NCBI RefSeq assembly: GCF_008831045.1
Contig: NZ_WAJS01000010.1
Span: forward strand, 1 to 64,000
Source of the DNA: Adlercreutzia muris
GTDB taxonomy: Bacteria; Actinomycetota; Coriobacteriia; Coriobacteriales; Eggerthellaceae
Direction of reading: 5' to 3'
DNA: 64,000 nt
This document shows positions 63,524-64,000 of this stretch, in pieces. Both the position numbers and the translations under genes were made by a program. Within the stretch, counting starts at the first letter, position 1. Every line of letters begins with the position of its first letter. The notes beneath the pieces are model-generated. The model saw nothing but the letters and a program-made list of their open reading frames with translations, searched no databases and was not told the DNA's origin.

Positions 63524-63660
63524 GCGTTTCGGCCCTTAGGGCCGGCGGGATGATCGCTTCTGTGCGGATTTATCGGCCGGGTGAGGCTATGTGCCCGCTC
63601 AGAGTCGGAAAGTTGCGAAAGCGAGGTCTGCGAGGTCGAGAGCCGCGCCAAGCGGGAGCC

Positions 63661-64000
63661 CTATTCGCCGAAGAAGTCGTGGGAGACGCGCTCGTAGAAG
63701 GTGGCGCCGCCGGCGCGCAGGAGCGTGACGGGGTAGGGGGCGCACTGCACGTAGAGCTTCTCGAGGGAACGCTCGAAGGGAACGATCTCCCCGTCGACGA
63801 ACAGGGTGGCGTCGCGGTAGTCTTCGGTGTCATCGAAGGTGACCTCGATGACGTCGCTGGCATCGGTGACGATGGCCCGGGAATGAAGGGTATGGGGGGC
63901 CAAGGGCACGGCTACCATGCCGGTGAAGCGAGGCGAGACGAGGGGGCCTCCAGCCGAGAGGGCGTAGGCGGTAGAGCCCGTGGCCGTTGACACGACGAGG
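63661..64000 (-). CDS. nadK: NAD kinase, C-terminal part (cut by the window edge)
   Basis: The last 112 residues are visible; the start lies beyond the right edge. STATGSTAYALSAGGPLVSP is the conserved NAD kinase motif after the substrate site, and VPLAPHTLHSRAIVT is the following family block. The enzyme makes NADP from NAD with ATP or polyphosphate. The protein ends YERVSHDFFGE. It converges on rplA. Confidence 0.93.
   Translation of the reverse strand, partial: LVVSTATGSTAYALSAGGPLVSPRFTGMVAVPLAPHTLHSRAIVTDASDVIEVTFDDTEDYRDATLFVDGEIVPFERSLEKLYVQCAPYPVTLLRAGGATFYERVSHDFFGE

Noticed and set aside
63590-63660. Possible fifth copy of the dispersed element
   Set aside because: GCGAAAGCGAGGTCTGCGAG resembles the 3' core, but the 5' core TTCCGCAGCGAC and convincing stems are missing.

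Overview
The window looks like chromosome of a strictly anaerobic, high-GC member of the Eggerthellaceae (Coriobacteriia, Actinomycetota), of the Eggerthella / Gordonibacter / Adlercreutzia kind. The evidence is a single-chain pyruvate:ferredoxin oxidoreductase, an oxygen-scavenging A-type flavoprotein, two Tat-exported FAD-binding reductases each beside a dedicated regulator (one a membrane-LuxR protein, typical of the family), a DMSO-reductase-type molybdoenzyme operon, zinc-type ribosomal protein S14, and GC-rich coding sequence throughout. The genus cannot be fixed from the sequence alone.

Layout. 0-3.1 kb: edge of a prophage or other integrated element (tyrosine integrase, XhlA-like protein, phi LC3-type holin, CHAP endolysin). 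3.5-7.6 kb: MacB/FtsX-type ABC transporter with a very long coiled coil. 7.7-13.3 kb: small radical SAM protein, pyridoxal kinase, a divergent trigger factor and a YgiQ-type radical SAM protein. 13.2-14.5 kb: a frameshifted Abi (abortive infection) gene lying between two imperfect copies of the ygiQ 3' end. 14.5-18.2 kb: a double-MarR regulator facing a two-gene exported fumarate-reductase-like operon. 18.4-28.3 kb: ribosomal protein genes rplB to rplO, then secY and adk. 28.4-32.3 kb: a GT-C-like membrane protein and an orphan substrate-binding lipoprotein. 32.7-36.2 kb: nifJ. 36.6-44.3 kb: a heme-type membrane protein, a DmsA-B-TorD-DmsC operon, a GntR regulator and a slipin. 44.5-50.2 kb: four same-strand genes that all concern aspartate (asparagine synthetase-like, Asp/Glu racemase, D-aspartate-ligase-like ATP-grasp, aspartate aminotransferase-like). 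50.5-53.4 kb: putP and fprA. 53.6-57.4 kb: a second exported flavoprotein with a divergent LuxR-type membrane regulator. 57.6-58.8 kb: NlpC/P60 hydrolase. 59.1-63.5 kb: tRNA-Tyr, tRNA-Thr, tRNA-Met, tuf, rpmG, tRNA-Trp, secE, nusG, rplK, rplA. The right edge cuts an NAD kinase gene.

How the parts work together. The energy genes describe anaerobic respiration on the outer face of the membrane: PFOR supplies reduced ferredoxin, and exported flavin and molybdenum reductases act as terminal reductases for substrates that cannot be named from sequence. The aspartate cluster reads as a route from aspartate to a D-Asp or D-Asn peptidoglycan cross-bridge, by analogy with enterococci and lactococci.

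The most unusual signals are: a family of about 110-bp intergenic elements with a conserved core and base-paired outer arms of changing sequence (7.6, 48.8 and 50.4 kb, with a decayed copy at 44.4 kb); the abi gene bracketed by an 88% identical 99-bp duplication of the ygiQ end; the D-Asx cluster; and the broken ribosomal super-operon (no rpsJ-rplC-rplD-rplW before rplB, nothing ribosomal after adk, and a terminator plus promoter between rplX and rplE).
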